Notes under the pieces: generated by a model
Told to the model about the DNA's origin: nothing
Databases searched by the model: none
What the model saw: only the letters and a program-made list of their open reading frames with translations
Part shown: positions 26,952 through 34,561 of the stretch, piece by piece
Layout of the letters: each line of letters starts with the position of its first letter
How positions within the stretch are numbered: position 1 is the first letter of the stretch
Program-made: the position numbers and the translations under genes
NCBI RefSeq assembly: GCF_943908415.1
Contig: NZ_CALTSY010000022.1
Location: 1-35,892 of the forward strand
Source of the DNA: an uncultured Anaerococcus sp.
Lineage (GTDB): Bacteria > Bacillota > Clostridia > Tissierellales > Peptoniphilaceae
Direction: 5' to 3'
DNA length: 35,892 nt

Positions 26952-27046
26952 TATGCCATATTGTGAATAAGATTGCTTTGTTTACGCAGGGATAAGGTCT
27001 ATTCACTTTTGTGAGTAGGCCTTTTTTATTTATAATCTGGCATACT
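26903..27046 (+). promoter_or_regulatory. Transcription attenuator with alternative pairings
   Basis: Three mutually exclusive pairings are visible. (a) 26903-26910 within the leader frame pairs with 26956-26963. (b) AGTATGCCA 26950-26958 pairs with 27038-27046, and GTGAATA 26963-26969 with 27000-27006, an antiterminator arrangement. (c) The terminator stem 26994-27006/27011-27023. A ribosome stalled on the leader would block (a), freeing (b) and preventing (c). This is the ErmC/Vga/lmo0919-style logic for ribosome-targeting antibiotics. Confidence 0.6.
26994..27030 (+). terminator. Conditional terminator ahead of the ABC-F gene
   Basis: A 13-bp stem 26994-27006 with 27011-27023 (two G-T pairs), loop TTTT, and then TTTTTATT. 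It lies between the leader peptide and the ABC-F ribosome site AAGGAGGA (27051-27058). Confidence 0.85.
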
Positions 27047-27061
27047 TCCTAAGGAGGATTT

Positions 27062-28585
27062 ATGTTACAGATAAGAGATTTAACTATAAGATTGATAGAA
27101 GATGATAGGATCATCTTAAAAGATTTTGACTTTGTTTTAAATGATGGAGATAGGGTTGGACTAATAGGTGAGGAGGGCAATGGAAAGTCTTTGCTTTTAA
27201 AGGCGATTGTAAATAGAAAAGAGATTGAAAGTTGCTGTGATATTAGTGGAGATATTTATAAAGCTAATGACATAATTGCTTATTTACCACAGTCTTTGGA
27301 TAGAAAATATTATAACTATACTACTAATGAGTATTTTTATAAACATATTGATTTAGCTTTAATAGACTATAATAAACTTTATAAATATATAAGTGAGTTT
27401 GATTTACCAGAGGATATCTTATCAGATAAAATAAAAATGAAAAATCTATCTGGTGGAGAAAAGATAAAGTTTATGCTACTAGTAGAAATGCTAAAAGATC
27501 CCACTATATTTCTCTTTGATGAGCCTAGCAATGATCTTGACTATTGTTCTTTAATTTGGCTTGAAAACTTTATGAAAGAATTGGATATTTCGCTAATATT
27601 TGTATCTCACGACACTAGATTACTTTCAAATGTAGCTAATAAAATAATCCATTTAGAGCAGGTAAGAAGAAGGACTGAAGCAAAACATACTATTTCTAAT
27701 GACTCTTATGAGGATTATGTCAAAAAAAGAGAAAATTTTATAAATACAGAAATCAGTAGGGCCAATAAAGATAGGGAAGAATTTGCTAAGAAATTAGGCA
27801 GGTACAAAAAAGTTCATGATTCTGTGGAACATAGCTTACGATCTACTAAAAATGATGTAGAAGGTAGGTTACTTAAAGAAAAAATGCACACAGTAAAATC
27901 TATCGGTAGACGACTGGAAAAAGAAGAAGCGAATCTTACAGAAAAGCCTGACTATGAAGAATCGATTGATATATTTTTTGATGAAGATATAAAAGTAGCC
28001 AATGGCAAGCAAATCCTAGACTTTAGACTAGATGAGCTTAGGGTGGGGGATAAGTTGCTAGCTAAAAATATTGAACTTAAAGTCATAGGATCAGAAAAAA
28101 TATGCATAGTAGGAAAAAACGGTGCTGGGAAAACTACTCTTCTTAAAAAGATAATGGACCAATGTCAAGAATTAAACTTAAGACTAGGATATATGCCCCA
28201 ATCCTACTTTGAGTTTGAAAAAAATGATATAAATGCCCTAGACTATATATCAGATTCTTTTGTTAAGGATAGTCACACCAAGGCATCTAATCTTTTAGGA
28301 AGTTTAAACTTCAAAAGAGAAGAAATGTATAGAAATATAGCTGATCTATCAGGTGGACAAAAGGCAAAGCTATTTTTCGCAAAGATGAACCTTGATAAAG
28401 CCCAGGTTTTGATACTAGATGAGCCAACTAGAAACCTGTCACCCTTATCAAAGCCTGAGATAATCAAAGCTCTAAAGGACTATAGAGGAACCATAATAGC
28501 AGTCTCTCATGACAGAGATTTTATAAACAAAATTTTTGATAAGATTTATGAATTAAGTACTGAGGGATTATCTAGAAAGTACTAA
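27062..28585 (+). CDS. ABC-F family ATPase, probable antibiotic ribosome-protection protein
   Basis: Soluble protein of 507 residues with two ABC domains and no membrane segment. First domain: Walker A GEEGNGKS (36-43), signature LSGGEK near 130, Walker B FLFDEPSNDLD near 150-160. A charged helical linker (about 200-300) corresponds to the ribosome-probing region. Second domain: Walker A GKNGAGKTT near 351, signature LSGGQK, and DEPTRNLSPLS near 453, a variant D-loop reminiscent of Lsa/Msr-type resistance factors in place of the TNHLD form of housekeeping ABC-F proteins. ABC-F resistance proteins displace lincosamides, streptogramins, pleuromutilins, macrolides or phenicols. The attenuator leader supports an antibiotic-inducible role. 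Exact drug spectrum unknown. Confidence 0.85.
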   Translation: MLQIRDLTIRLIEDDRIILKDFDFVLNDGDRVGLIGEEGNGKSLLLKAIVNRKEIESCCDISGDIYKANDIIAYLPQSLDRKYYNYTTNEYFYKHIDLALIDYNKLYKYISEFDLPEDILSDKIKMKNLSGGEKIKFMLLVEMLKDPTIFLFDEPSNDLDYCSLIWLENFMKELDISLIFVSHDTRLLSNVANKIIHLEQVRRRTEAKHTISNDSYEDYVKKRENFINTEISRANKDREEFAKKLGRYKKVHDSVEHSLRSTKNDVEGRLLKEKMHTVKSIGRRLEKEEANLTEKPDYEESIDIFFDEDIKVANGKQILDFRLDELRVGDKLLAKNIELKVIGSEKICIVGKNGAGKTTLLKKIMDQCQELNLRLGYMPQSYFEFEKNDINALDYISDSFVKDSHTKASNLLGSLNFKREEMYRNIADLSGGQKAKLFFAKMNLDKAQVLILDEPTRNLSPLSKPEIIKALKDYRGTIIAVSHDRDFINKIFDKIYELSTEGLSRKY

Positions 28586-28622
28586 TGATTTTTAATAAAA
28601 ATTGAAGTATTTAAGACTATAA

Positions 28623-28727
28623 TATTGGGTAAGTACTAATCAAGTCCCAAACAAAGATGAGATAGTATTAGGACCCGCTAATAAAAGAGAAGTTATAAGA
28701 GATCTAGTTACATTAGATAATAAATAA
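28623..28727 (+). pseudogene. Short start-less open frame, possible gene remnant
   Basis: Between the ABC-F and M20 genes, a 34-codon frame with a protein-like composition (segment QVPNKDEIVLGPANKREVIR) runs to TAA at 28725 but has no start codon or ribosome site and is preceded by an in-frame stop. It could be the C-terminal tail of a deleted gene. The family is not recognised, and it may be chance. Confidence 0.25.
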
Positions 28728-28740
28728 AACAGGGGGAATA

Positions 28741-29904
28741 ATGACATATAAATATGTAGACAAAGACCTAGAAGATTATATCATTAACCATAGGAGGCAT
28801 TTTCATCAAAATCCTGAACTTAGCTGGCAAGAAGAAAATACCTCAGATTATATTTTAAAAGAGCTAGAGAAATTAGGTATTGAGGCTAGAAAGATAGTCA
28901 AGACTGGAGTGCTTGGAGTTATTAATCCAGATAAGGATGGCAAAGTCTTAGCTATTAGGGCGGACATAGATGCACTTCCTATAAACGAGGAAACAGAGCT
29001 TGATTTTAAATCAAAAAATGATGGAGTAATGCATGCTTGTGGGCATGATACTCATGCAGCTATACTTTTAGGAGCTGCAAAAAAGCTTCAAGAAATGAAA
29101 GATGATATAGGAAAGATAGTCTTGCTATTTCAGCCTGCAGAAGAATTCATAAAGGATTCAGGTGCAAAATATGTAGTGGAAGAGAGAATACTAGAAGATG
29201 AAGGTGTAGATAGGATCATTGCCCTACACGTATGGAGCACCTTAGAATCTGGAACTGTCTCAATACAAGAAGGACCTATCAAGGCTTCAGCAGATACCTT
29301 TAAATTAGATATTATAGGAGAGGGAGGGCATGCATCAGAGCCAGACCTTACTATAGACCCGATAGCCATAGGATCTATAATAGTTCAAAATCTACAAAAT
29401 GTTGTATCTAGAGAAAATTCTCCTACAAATCCTATGGTTTTATCAGTAACATCCTTTAATTCAGGAAATAGTGAGAATGTAATCCCTGATAAAGCCGAGC
29501 TATTAGGAACAACAAGGACATTTGACAATGACTTTCGTGAACAATTCCCTGAAATAATGGAAAGAGTTATAAAAGGTGTATGTGAAGCTAATAGAGCCAG
29601 CTATAAATTCCAATATAACTTTGGAACTCCAGCTACTATAAATGAGAAAGAATCTGCGGAGTTTGGACAAGAAGTTATGAAAGAAATTGTTGGAGAAGAT
29701 AATATTACCTACTTAGAACCAAGAATGGGTGGAGAGGATTTTGCAAAGTATCTTTTAAACATACCTGGAGCTTTGATGCTTTTAGGGGCAAAAGTAGAGG
29801 GCGATACCCATCCTCACCATAGTTCAAAATTTATTATAGATGAAAAAGCACTCAAGACTGGCTCAGAATACTTTATAAGTTATGCTAAAAAATACTTTAA
29901 TTAG
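28741..29904 (+). CDS. M20 family amidohydrolase (N-acyl-amino-acid / hippurate hydrolase type)
   Basis: Metallopeptidase-fold hydrolase of 387 residues. Metal-binding and catalytic motifs are visible: RADIDALPINEET, HACGHDTHAA, the catalytic PAEE, HVWS, and C-terminal GGEDFAKYL. The dimerisation (lid) domain lies at about 180-300. Members of this subgroup remove acyl groups from N-acyl amino acids or deacetylate diaminopimelate precursors; the sequence does not single out the substrate. It has the leader AGGGGGAATA as ribosome site and its own terminator downstream. Confidence 0.9.
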   Translation: MTYKYVDKDLEDYIINHRRHFHQNPELSWQEENTSDYILKELEKLGIEARKIVKTGVLGVINPDKDGKVLAIRADIDALPINEETELDFKSKNDGVMHACGHDTHAAILLGAAKKLQEMKDDIGKIVLLFQPAEEFIKDSGAKYVVEERILEDEGVDRIIALHVWSTLESGTVSIQEGPIKASADTFKLDIIGEGGHASEPDLTIDPIAIGSIIVQNLQNVVSRENSPTNPMVLSVTSFNSGNSENVIPDKAELLGTTRTFDNDFREQFPEIMERVIKGVCEANRASYKFQYNFGTPATINEKESAEFGQEVMKEIVGEDNITYLEPRMGGEDFAKYLLNIPGALMLLGAKVEGDTHPHHSSKFIIDEKALKTGSEYFISYAKKYFN

Positions 29905-29915
29905 CAAATTTACTT

Positions 29916-29954
29916 AAATCCCTAAAATCTTTATTTAAGGTTTTAGGGATTTTT
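29916..29954 (+). terminator. Intrinsic terminator after the M20 gene
   Basis: A perfect 12-bp stem 29916-29927 with 29941-29952, loop of 13, followed by a short T-run. Confidence 0.8.
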
Positions 29955-30018
29955 AAATTACAATACATAAACTTAGGCTGTCATTAGTACTTTTAATTAG
30001 CTGAATATCATAAGAAAG

Positions 30019-30048
30019 TTGAGATATTTATTTTTCTAATGGTAAAAT
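30019..30048 (+). promoter_or_regulatory. Promoter of the CPBP gene
   Basis: TTGAGA (30019-30024), 18-base spacer, TGGTAAAAT extended -10 (ending 30048), with TGGAGG ribosome site before ATG 30083. Confidence 0.55.
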
Positions 30049-30082
30049 GAATAAGGAAAACTACTAGACTGATGGAGGTAGT

Positions 30083-30883
30083 ATGAATAAATTGGTCAAG
30101 ACTATAGCAAAGGTGGTAGGGTTTTTTGTTGTTTGGTTAGCACTATCAGTGCTTATTCCTATACCAGATATAGCAGCTGACGCTCGGTGGAGATTTATGG
30201 CTGAACTTGTTCCTTTATTTGCTATAATAATAGTTACATATATACTTTATAAAATAGAAAAAGATAAATTCCCTATATTTCCTGTAAATAAGTCTGCTAA
30301 GGAAATAGTACTAGCTATAATAGCAGGATTGGCATGGTTTTTCTTGCCGTTTTTGACACTAAAAGTATTTGGATTTTTGGAAATCACAAATACTAAGCAT
30401 GTAGATATGCTATACCTATGGATACTATCAGCTTTTATAAACACTATCATGCAGGAGCTTTTGGCTAGGGGATATATCTACCAGCTTATCAAAAGCAAAT
30501 TTAGTATAAGGTCTGCAACGATTGTTACTACTCTAGTATTTACTCTTATGCATGGAGGAGCCTTTGAAGCAGGTCTCATTGCTATACTAAATGTAGTTAC
30601 TATGTCCTTGCTAATGACAATAATTCTAGAATACACTAATTCTTTGCTAGTGCCTATAATCATGCACTTTATATGGAATACTCTTGGTGGGATAATATTT
30701 GGTACAGTTTCCTTAGCAAGTGACTATCCTCACATATATAATATGAAGATACATGGTAATCAAATTATATCAGGTGGACCATTTAAGATGGAGGGTAGTA
30801 TTTTTGTGTTTGCTATAAACATAATTATGATTGCTATAGTATATAAGATCTATAAGAAAAAACGTGATCAATTATATAAATAA
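30083..30883 (+). CDS. CPBP family intramembrane metalloprotease-like protein
   Basis: Polytopic membrane protein of 266 residues with about seven hydrophobic helices. The three CPBP (Abi/CAAX protease) motifs occur in order: QELLAR at 124-129 (canonical EExxxR, here with Gln in place of the first Glu), FTLMH at 153-157 and HFIWN at 195-199. Bacterial members often protect against self-made bacteriocins or process membrane proteins. It stands alone between two terminators, so context does not suggest a partner. Substrate and activity are unknown. Confidence 0.82.
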   Translation: MNKLVKTIAKVVGFFVVWLALSVLIPIPDIAADARWRFMAELVPLFAIIIVTYILYKIEKDKFPIFPVNKSAKEIVLAIIAGLAWFFLPFLTLKVFGFLEITNTKHVDMLYLWILSAFINTIMQELLARGYIYQLIKSKFSIRSATIVTTLVFTLMHGGAFEAGLIAILNVVTMSLLMTIILEYTNSLLVPIIMHFIWNTLGGIIFGTVSLASDYPHIYNMKIHGNQIISGGPFKMEGSIFVFAINIIMIAIVYKIYKKKRDQLYK

Positions 30884-31007
30884 ACCAATATTTAGGTCTA
30901 ATTAATAACTTATATTACAATGTGTTCTAAGCTTTAGCCTAGGTTGAAATTATAATAAGTAATTTATATTAAACTACTTATATATAATTAAATATTTCAA
31001 AAGTAAA

Positions 31008-31045
31008 AAGCTCCCAAGCCTTAAAAGACTTGGGAGCTTATTTTT
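31008..31045. terminator. Bidirectional terminator between convergent genes
   Basis: A perfect 11-bp stem 31008-31018 with 31029-31039, loop of 10, T-run on the plus side (31041-31045) and A-run before the stem (T-run on minus). It serves both the CPBP gene and the thi operon. Confidence 0.92.
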
Positions 31046-32204
31046 ATACATCTATATAGTCAGTAAATACTGCTGTCATTCCTATTTCATTTAAATCTTT
31101 TACTACATCATCGGTTGTTCTTACATCATCTATTTCAAACTGACTGCCACCTCTGTGGCTGTTCTTTTTTGACCTGTGACCTATGGAGGTATCTACTGAC
31201 GCTGAGACTTTTGTAGCTGCATATTTTACAGCTAGGTTTCTAAATTCTCTGGATTCCCTGGTGGATAGGGTTATGGATGCGTATGGTAGGAATATTCTGA
31301 TAGCTAGTAGTATTTGGAAAAATTCTCTGTCCTCTACTATATTATCAAAGTTAAGGCTATCATCTGCTCCATGTGTTGGTCTGATTCTTGGCAGAGATAT
31401 TGCTATTTCTGCTTCTGGATATTTTTGTTGGATGAGGCTAGCATGAATTCCTAACTTAAAGGCTTCTTCTATAGGATTTCCTAGACCAAAAAGTGTTCCA
31501 AAACCTACTCCTCTCATAGCACCCATGATAGCTCTTTCTTGAGTATCTATCCTATAAGGGAAGGATCTTTTGTGGCCTGCTGGATGGTAGAAATCATATA
31601 TTTCTTTATTGTATGATTCTTGAAATACTGTAACAAAGTCTGCTCCAGCCTTTCTTAGCTTCTTGTAATCCTCTATATTTGCTGGGTATATCTCAAGGCC
31701 TATTACTTTAAAGTATTTTTTTCCTATCTCACAGGCTCTTGCTATATAATCAATTGAAGAAAACTTCTTGCTTTCTCCTGTAAGGATTAAGACATCCTCT
31801 ATGCCTGTTGCGGCAAGGGCTGTCATCTCTGCTTCTATTTCATCAAAGTCAAGCTTGGCTCTTTCTATGTCACTTTGTGCCCTAAAGCCACAATATTTGC
31901 AGGAGTTTTCGCAATAGTTTGCTATATAGAGGGGGGAGAACAGAGTTACATTATTGCCAAAATATCTTGTTCTCTTAGCATAAGCCTTATCAGCCATAGT
32001 TTCTAAAAACTTCCCGTCCTTATCATTTAATATATTATAGAAGTCTTGGTAGGATAGGGTTTCCTTATTTAATGATGATATGATATCAGCTTCACTAACA
32101 TCCTTGTTTTTGACATCCTCATATATGGCATTGATTTTTTCTTTTATATCTGAATCTATTATATCCATGCCTGGAAAATAATCTTCTACACTTTTTATAT
32201 TCAT
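31044..32204 (-). CDS. thiH: 2-iminoacetate synthase ThiH
   Basis: Radical SAM enzyme of about 386 residues cleaving tyrosine to dehydroglycine (2-iminoacetate) and p-cresol, the oxygen-independent route to the thiazole of thiamine. The cluster motif CENSCKYCGF (C-x3-C-x2-C) is at about 98-107, followed by family blocks TGESKKFSS, GLEIYPAN, the VTVFQESY segment and the C-terminal GSQFEIDD. Start ATG at 32204 is preferred over a TTG at 32213, which lies within the end of thiG. Last gene of the thiSFGH operon. Confidence 0.93.
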   Translation of the reverse strand: MNIKSVEDYFPGMDIIDSDIKEKINAIYEDVKNKDVSEADIISSLNKETLSYQDFYNILNDKDGKFLETMADKAYAKRTRYFGNNVTLFSPLYIANYCENSCKYCGFRAQSDIERAKLDFDEIEAEMTALAATGIEDVLILTGESKKFSSIDYIARACEIGKKYFKVIGLEIYPANIEDYKKLRKAGADFVTVFQESYNKEIYDFYHPAGHKRSFPYRIDTQERAIMGAMRGVGFGTLFGLGNPIEEAFKLGIHASLIQQKYPEAEIAISLPRIRPTHGADDSLNFDNIVEDREFFQILLAIRIFLPYASITLSTRESREFRNLAVKYAATKVSASVDTSIGHRSKKNSHRGGSQFEIDDVRTTDDVVKDLNEIGMTAVFTDYIDV

Positions 32205-32205
32205 A

Positions 32206-32976
32206 TTAATCAAAAAAGTCTCTTAATGGGCTGGATGGGTCAGCACCTGCTTCTAAGACTCTGCCTGGTTTTGAAAGATAGGCTAGTCTACCTCCCTTAA
32301 TTCCTAATTTGAAGGCTTCTGCCATTAGTGTTATATCTCCAGCACTTGCTATTCCTGTATTTGCCATGATTGCAGCAGCTCCCATTTCCATAGCCTCTGC
32401 TGCTTGAGATGGGGTACCTATACCAGCATCTACTATAACTGGTAGGTCGATTTCATCTATGATTATTTTGATAAAGTCCTTGGTAGCTAATCCCTTGTTG
32501 GATCCGATTGGGCTTGCCAGTGGCATAATTGATGCAGCTCCAGCATCTCTTAGATCACGAGCATAGTTTAGGTCTGGGTACATATAAGGTAATACTACAA
32601 AACCTTCTTTGGCTAGGACTTCTGTAGCCTTTAGGGTTTCGGCATTATCTGGTAACAGATATTTACTATCTCTCATTATCTCTATTTTAACAAAATTCCC
32701 ACAACCCATTTCTCTTGCAAGTCTTGCTATTCTTATTGCTTCATCTGCATTGCGTGCCCCTGAGGTATTTGGGATGATAGTTATTTCCTTAGGTATGTAG
32801 TTGAGGATATTTGCTACATCTTTTGTATTGGCACGTCTGAGGGCTACAGTTATCATCTGTGCTCCAGCACTTTCTATGGCGGCATCTATCAGGGATGGTG
32901 AGTACTTACCGCTTCCTAGTATAAATCTAGATGTAAATTTCTGACCACCAAGTTCTAAGTAATCTTTATTTTCCAT
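32206..32976 (-). CDS. thiG: Thiazole synthase ThiG
   Basis: TIM-barrel enzyme of 256 residues that condenses 1-deoxy-D-xylulose 5-phosphate, ThiS thiocarboxylate and the ThiH product. The Schiff-base lysine is Lys97 in FVKIEI; phosphate-binding blocks ASPIGSNKG, VDAGIGTPSQA and MANTGIASA are conserved. AAAGGAG precedes the ATG by about 8 bases. It overlaps thiF by 11 bases at its start. Confidence 0.95.
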   Translation of the reverse strand: MENKDYLELGGQKFTSRFILGSGKYSPSLIDAAIESAGAQMITVALRRANTKDVANILNYIPKEITIIPNTSGARNADEAIRIARLAREMGCGNFVKIEIMRDSKYLLPDNAETLKATEVLAKEGFVVLPYMYPDLNYARDLRDAGAASIMPLASPIGSNKGLATKDFIKIIIDEIDLPVIVDAGIGTPSQAAEAMEMGAAAIMANTGIASAGDITLMAEAFKLGIKGGRLAYLSKPGRVLEAGADPSSPLRDFFD

Positions 32977-33580
32977 AATAATCTCCTTTTATAATCTTTA
33001 TAGCAGTCAAGGCTTCAAGGTTTGCTATAAGAGAAACATAGGCGAGATACAAACCTTCATCTGGATTTGAGTTAAAGTCGCCTATCATTGTTACATTTTC
33101 TATCTGCTTTATCTTTATATCTGAAAGTTCTCCAAGGCCTGAAACTCCATTGCCTGTGATGAGGTATTTGTCCTTTCTGCCAACAAAATAGTCAAAGAGC
33201 ATAGTTTTGGATTCTTTATTATCAAAGGCCTCTATAAATATATCTGTCTTATCTACTATGGAGTCCATGCTTTCTGTATCTAGGTATATATTTTGGTTAT
33301 GGCATTTGACATAAGGAAGGGTATACTCTATTTTCTTTTTTGTAAGCTCTGCCTTATCTCCACCAAGCTCATCTAGGGTAAAGTTTTGGCGGTTAAGATT
33401 GGAATACTCGATTAGGTCAAAGTCATAGAGGTAAAGTTCTCCTATGCCACTACGGGCAAGGGTCATAGCTATATTTGAGCCTAGACCACCACATCCGAGT
33501 ATTGAAACTTTAGCACTTTTTAGTTTTTCATTAACTATAGGATCTTGCCTTTTTAAAACTTTCTCTCTTATATCTTCCAT
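32966..33580 (-). CDS. thiF: ThiS adenylyltransferase, short ThiF type
   Basis: E1-like enzyme of about 204 residues activating the ThiS C-terminus. The nucleotide-binding loop GCGGLGSN and the NLNRQNF motif are present. It is about 45 residues shorter than E. coli ThiF and lacks the zinc-binding CxxC pair, matching the 'family 2' ThiF proteins of anaerobes found with thiSGH. ATG 33580 is chosen because AGGAGGAGG (33598-33590), part of the GGG tail of thiS, is 9 bases away; a TTG at 33589 has no room for a ribosome site. Confidence 0.92.
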   Translation of the reverse strand: MEDIREKVLKRQDPIVNEKLKSAKVSILGCGGLGSNIAMTLARSGIGELYLYDFDLIEYSNLNRQNFTLDELGGDKAELTKKKIEYTLPYVKCHNQNIYLDTESMDSIVDKTDIFIEAFDNKESKTMLFDYFVGRKDKYLITGNGVSGLGELSDIKIKQIENVTMIGDFNSNPDEGLYLAYVSLIANLEALTAIKIIKGDYYGK

Positions 33581-33585
33581 ATTAA

Positions 33586-33783
33586 TCAACCTCCTCCTAC
33601 AAATGAAAAGACTTCTACAACTGCACCATCTTCTAATAAATGTTCTTTAAAGTTATCTCTTTTGACTAGATTCTCATTGACTTCTACAGCTACAAATTCT
33701 GGATTGAAGTCATTTCTTTTTAGTAGTTCATAGAGATTTTCATTTTCTATAAAATCAACTTCATTGGAATTTATCTTTATCAT
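33586..33783 (-). CDS. thiS: Sulfur carrier protein ThiS
   Basis: Ubiquitin-like carrier of 65 residues ending VGGG; the terminal glycine receives sulfur as thiocarboxylate. ATG 33783 lies 8 bases after a perfect AAGGAGG (33798-33792), so the longer frame starting within that site is rejected. The usual end is Gly-Gly; a third Gly here is compatible. First gene of thiSFGH, directly behind the riboswitch leader. Confidence 0.92.
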   Translation of the reverse strand: MIKINSNEVDFIENENLYELLKRNDFNPEFVAVEVNENLVKRDNFKEHLLEDGAVVEVFSFVGGG

Positions 33784-33800
33784 TAAAATCACCTCCTTAT

Positions 33801-33853
33801 TAAAAAAGCATGAAGGAAATAATCATACCCGTGGTGGTATGCCCCTTCATGCT
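33801..33853 (-). terminator. Second terminator-like hairpin in the thi leader
   Basis: On the minus strand, a 10-bp stem (33853-33844 with 33816-33807), internal loop, a further 6-bp stem (33841-33836 with 33829-33824) and then TTTTTTA, placed immediately before the thiS ribosome site. It is separate from the riboswitch terminator at 33905-33936. A 16-codon frame (ATG 33850, starting MKGHTTTGM) runs through it without a clear ribosome site. Confidence 0.75.
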
Positions 33854-33904
33854 GTGCACTCTAATAATAACTTTATTAACTTTTAAGAGACTTGAAATTT
33901 ATAA

Positions 33905-33936
33905 CAAAAAAAGACTCCTCGCTAGAGAGAGTCTTT
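33905..33936 (-). terminator. TPP riboswitch expression-platform terminator
   Basis: On the minus strand, the stem AAGACTCTCTC/GAGGAGTCTT with one bulge is followed by seven or more T. It lies 17 bases after the TPP aptamer and is the expected transcription-off structure when thiamine pyrophosphate is bound. Confidence 0.8.
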
Positions 33937-33952
33937 AAAACTTATGCTTTAC

Positions 33953-34038
33953 AATTAGCTTTCTTTCGACGGTATTAGCCGCATCAAGTTTAAAGGGTTG
34001 ACCAAAGTCTCTCAGCTATGAAGCACCCCTAGCTTCAT
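33953..34038 (-). ncRNA. TPP riboswitch (THI element)
   Basis: The minus strand contains the conserved blocks in order: GGGGTGC, GCTGAGA, ACCCTT, AACTTGATGCGG, CTAATACCG and TCGAAAG, closed by a P1 stem using AGCT at 34034-34031 and 33960-33957. It controls thiSFGH, so thiazole synthesis is shut off when TPP is plentiful. Confidence 0.95.
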
Positions 34039-34042
34039 TTAC

Positions 34043-34071
34043 ATTATAAGACATAGTTATAAATATTGCAA
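34043..34071 (-). promoter_or_regulatory. Promoter of the thiSFGH operon
   Basis: On the minus strand TTGCAA (34071-34066), 17-base spacer and TATAAT (34048-34043), immediately ahead of the TPP aptamer. Confidence 0.8.
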
Positions 34072-34146
34072 GAGTTTTTATATATTTATTTATAATCGTA
34101 AAAATCCTTATAGTATAATGTTTTCAAAAAGTGATAAGGAGTGGAT

Positions 34147-34420
34147 ATGAGACTTTGGCATGAAGATTTGATAAAAGACCTTCCTCGCCAGCAATTACTA
34201 GGTCAACATAGGGAGTGTGCTGCTTTACGAGGTAAGGGATGGGGAAAGAAGAGGCTATAACTCTGATAGCAAATGGCCTATTTATAGGGGCAAGTCAGTA
34301 GATCCATACGAGTCCATAAAAAAATTAGATTTAACCTATCCAATTTATCCTGACCATGATGAAAAGTATTTAAAAGAGTGTTTGAAAAACTTAAGGGATA
34401 AGGGAGTTGATATTGAATAA
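34147..34420 (+). pseudogene. Broken TIGR02328-like gene (pyrimidine-dimer glycosylase-like family)
   Basis: The first 37 codons from ATG 34147 (after AAGGAG) give MRLWHEDLIKDLPRQQLLGQ and continue to GKGWGKK, the unmistakable start of the TIGR02328 family, then hit TAA at 34258. A second frame carries the family's end (RRGYNSDSKWPIYRGKS onward) to the stop at 34418. Between them the middle block expected after GWGKKH (about 30 residues) is missing and the frame is shifted, with the junction near 34237-34250. So the gene has an internal deletion. Its 3' end now overlaps the -35 of the antisense RNA promoter. Confidence 0.75.
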
Positions 34421-34440
34421 ATAAGTAAAAATGATATAAT
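34413..34440 (+). promoter_or_regulatory. Promoter of the putative antitoxin RNA
   Basis: TTGAAT (34413-34418), 16-base spacer, and the extended -10 TGATATAAT ending at 34440. Transcription would begin near 34447, run through the repeat and stop at the shared terminator. Confidence 0.65.
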
Positions 34441-34446
34441 AATCTT

Positions 34447-34560
34447 AAGAGAAGCGACCTCTTTCCAGCCAAAAAAGCCCTTGAAATTATCAAGGAAAAT
34501 AGGTAGAAAGATTCTCCACAGAATCAAAAAAGACAGTAGCCGCAAACTACTGTCTTTTCT
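34447..34560 (+). ncRNA. Putative antisense antitoxin RNA (RNA II of an Fst/par-like system)
   Basis: An RNA of roughly 110 bases from the promoter at 34413 to the bidirectional terminator. It contains ACCTCTTTCC (34458-34467), nearly complementary to the toxin ribosome site. It also has a small hairpin (34479-34484/34490-34495) and a copy (34500-34525) of the direct repeat whose other copy (34637-34663) covers the toxin start. Because the repeat copies face the same way and the two RNAs are transcribed towards each other, the RNAs can pair at the start region and again at the terminator. Assignment is from layout; no expression data. Confidence 0.6.
34528..34558. terminator. Shared bidirectional terminator of the toxin and antitoxin RNAs
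   Basis: A perfect 12-bp stem 34528-34539 with 34547-34558, loop of 7, flanked by A-runs on the left and T-runs on the right, so it can act in both directions. Confidence 0.88.
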
Positions 34561-34561
34561 T

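Noticed and set aside
33810..33938. Plus-strand 42-codon hydrophobic frame (starts MKEIIIPVVV) across the thi leader
   Set aside because: It has a toxin-like composition but no ribosome site or promoter, and it is antisense to the riboswitch terminators, whose stems impose the sequence.
34217..34420. Stand-alone 67-codon gene
   Set aside because: Its first part is out-of-frame sequence of the upstream fragment; only the second half matches a family, so it is treated as the 3' part of a pseudogene.
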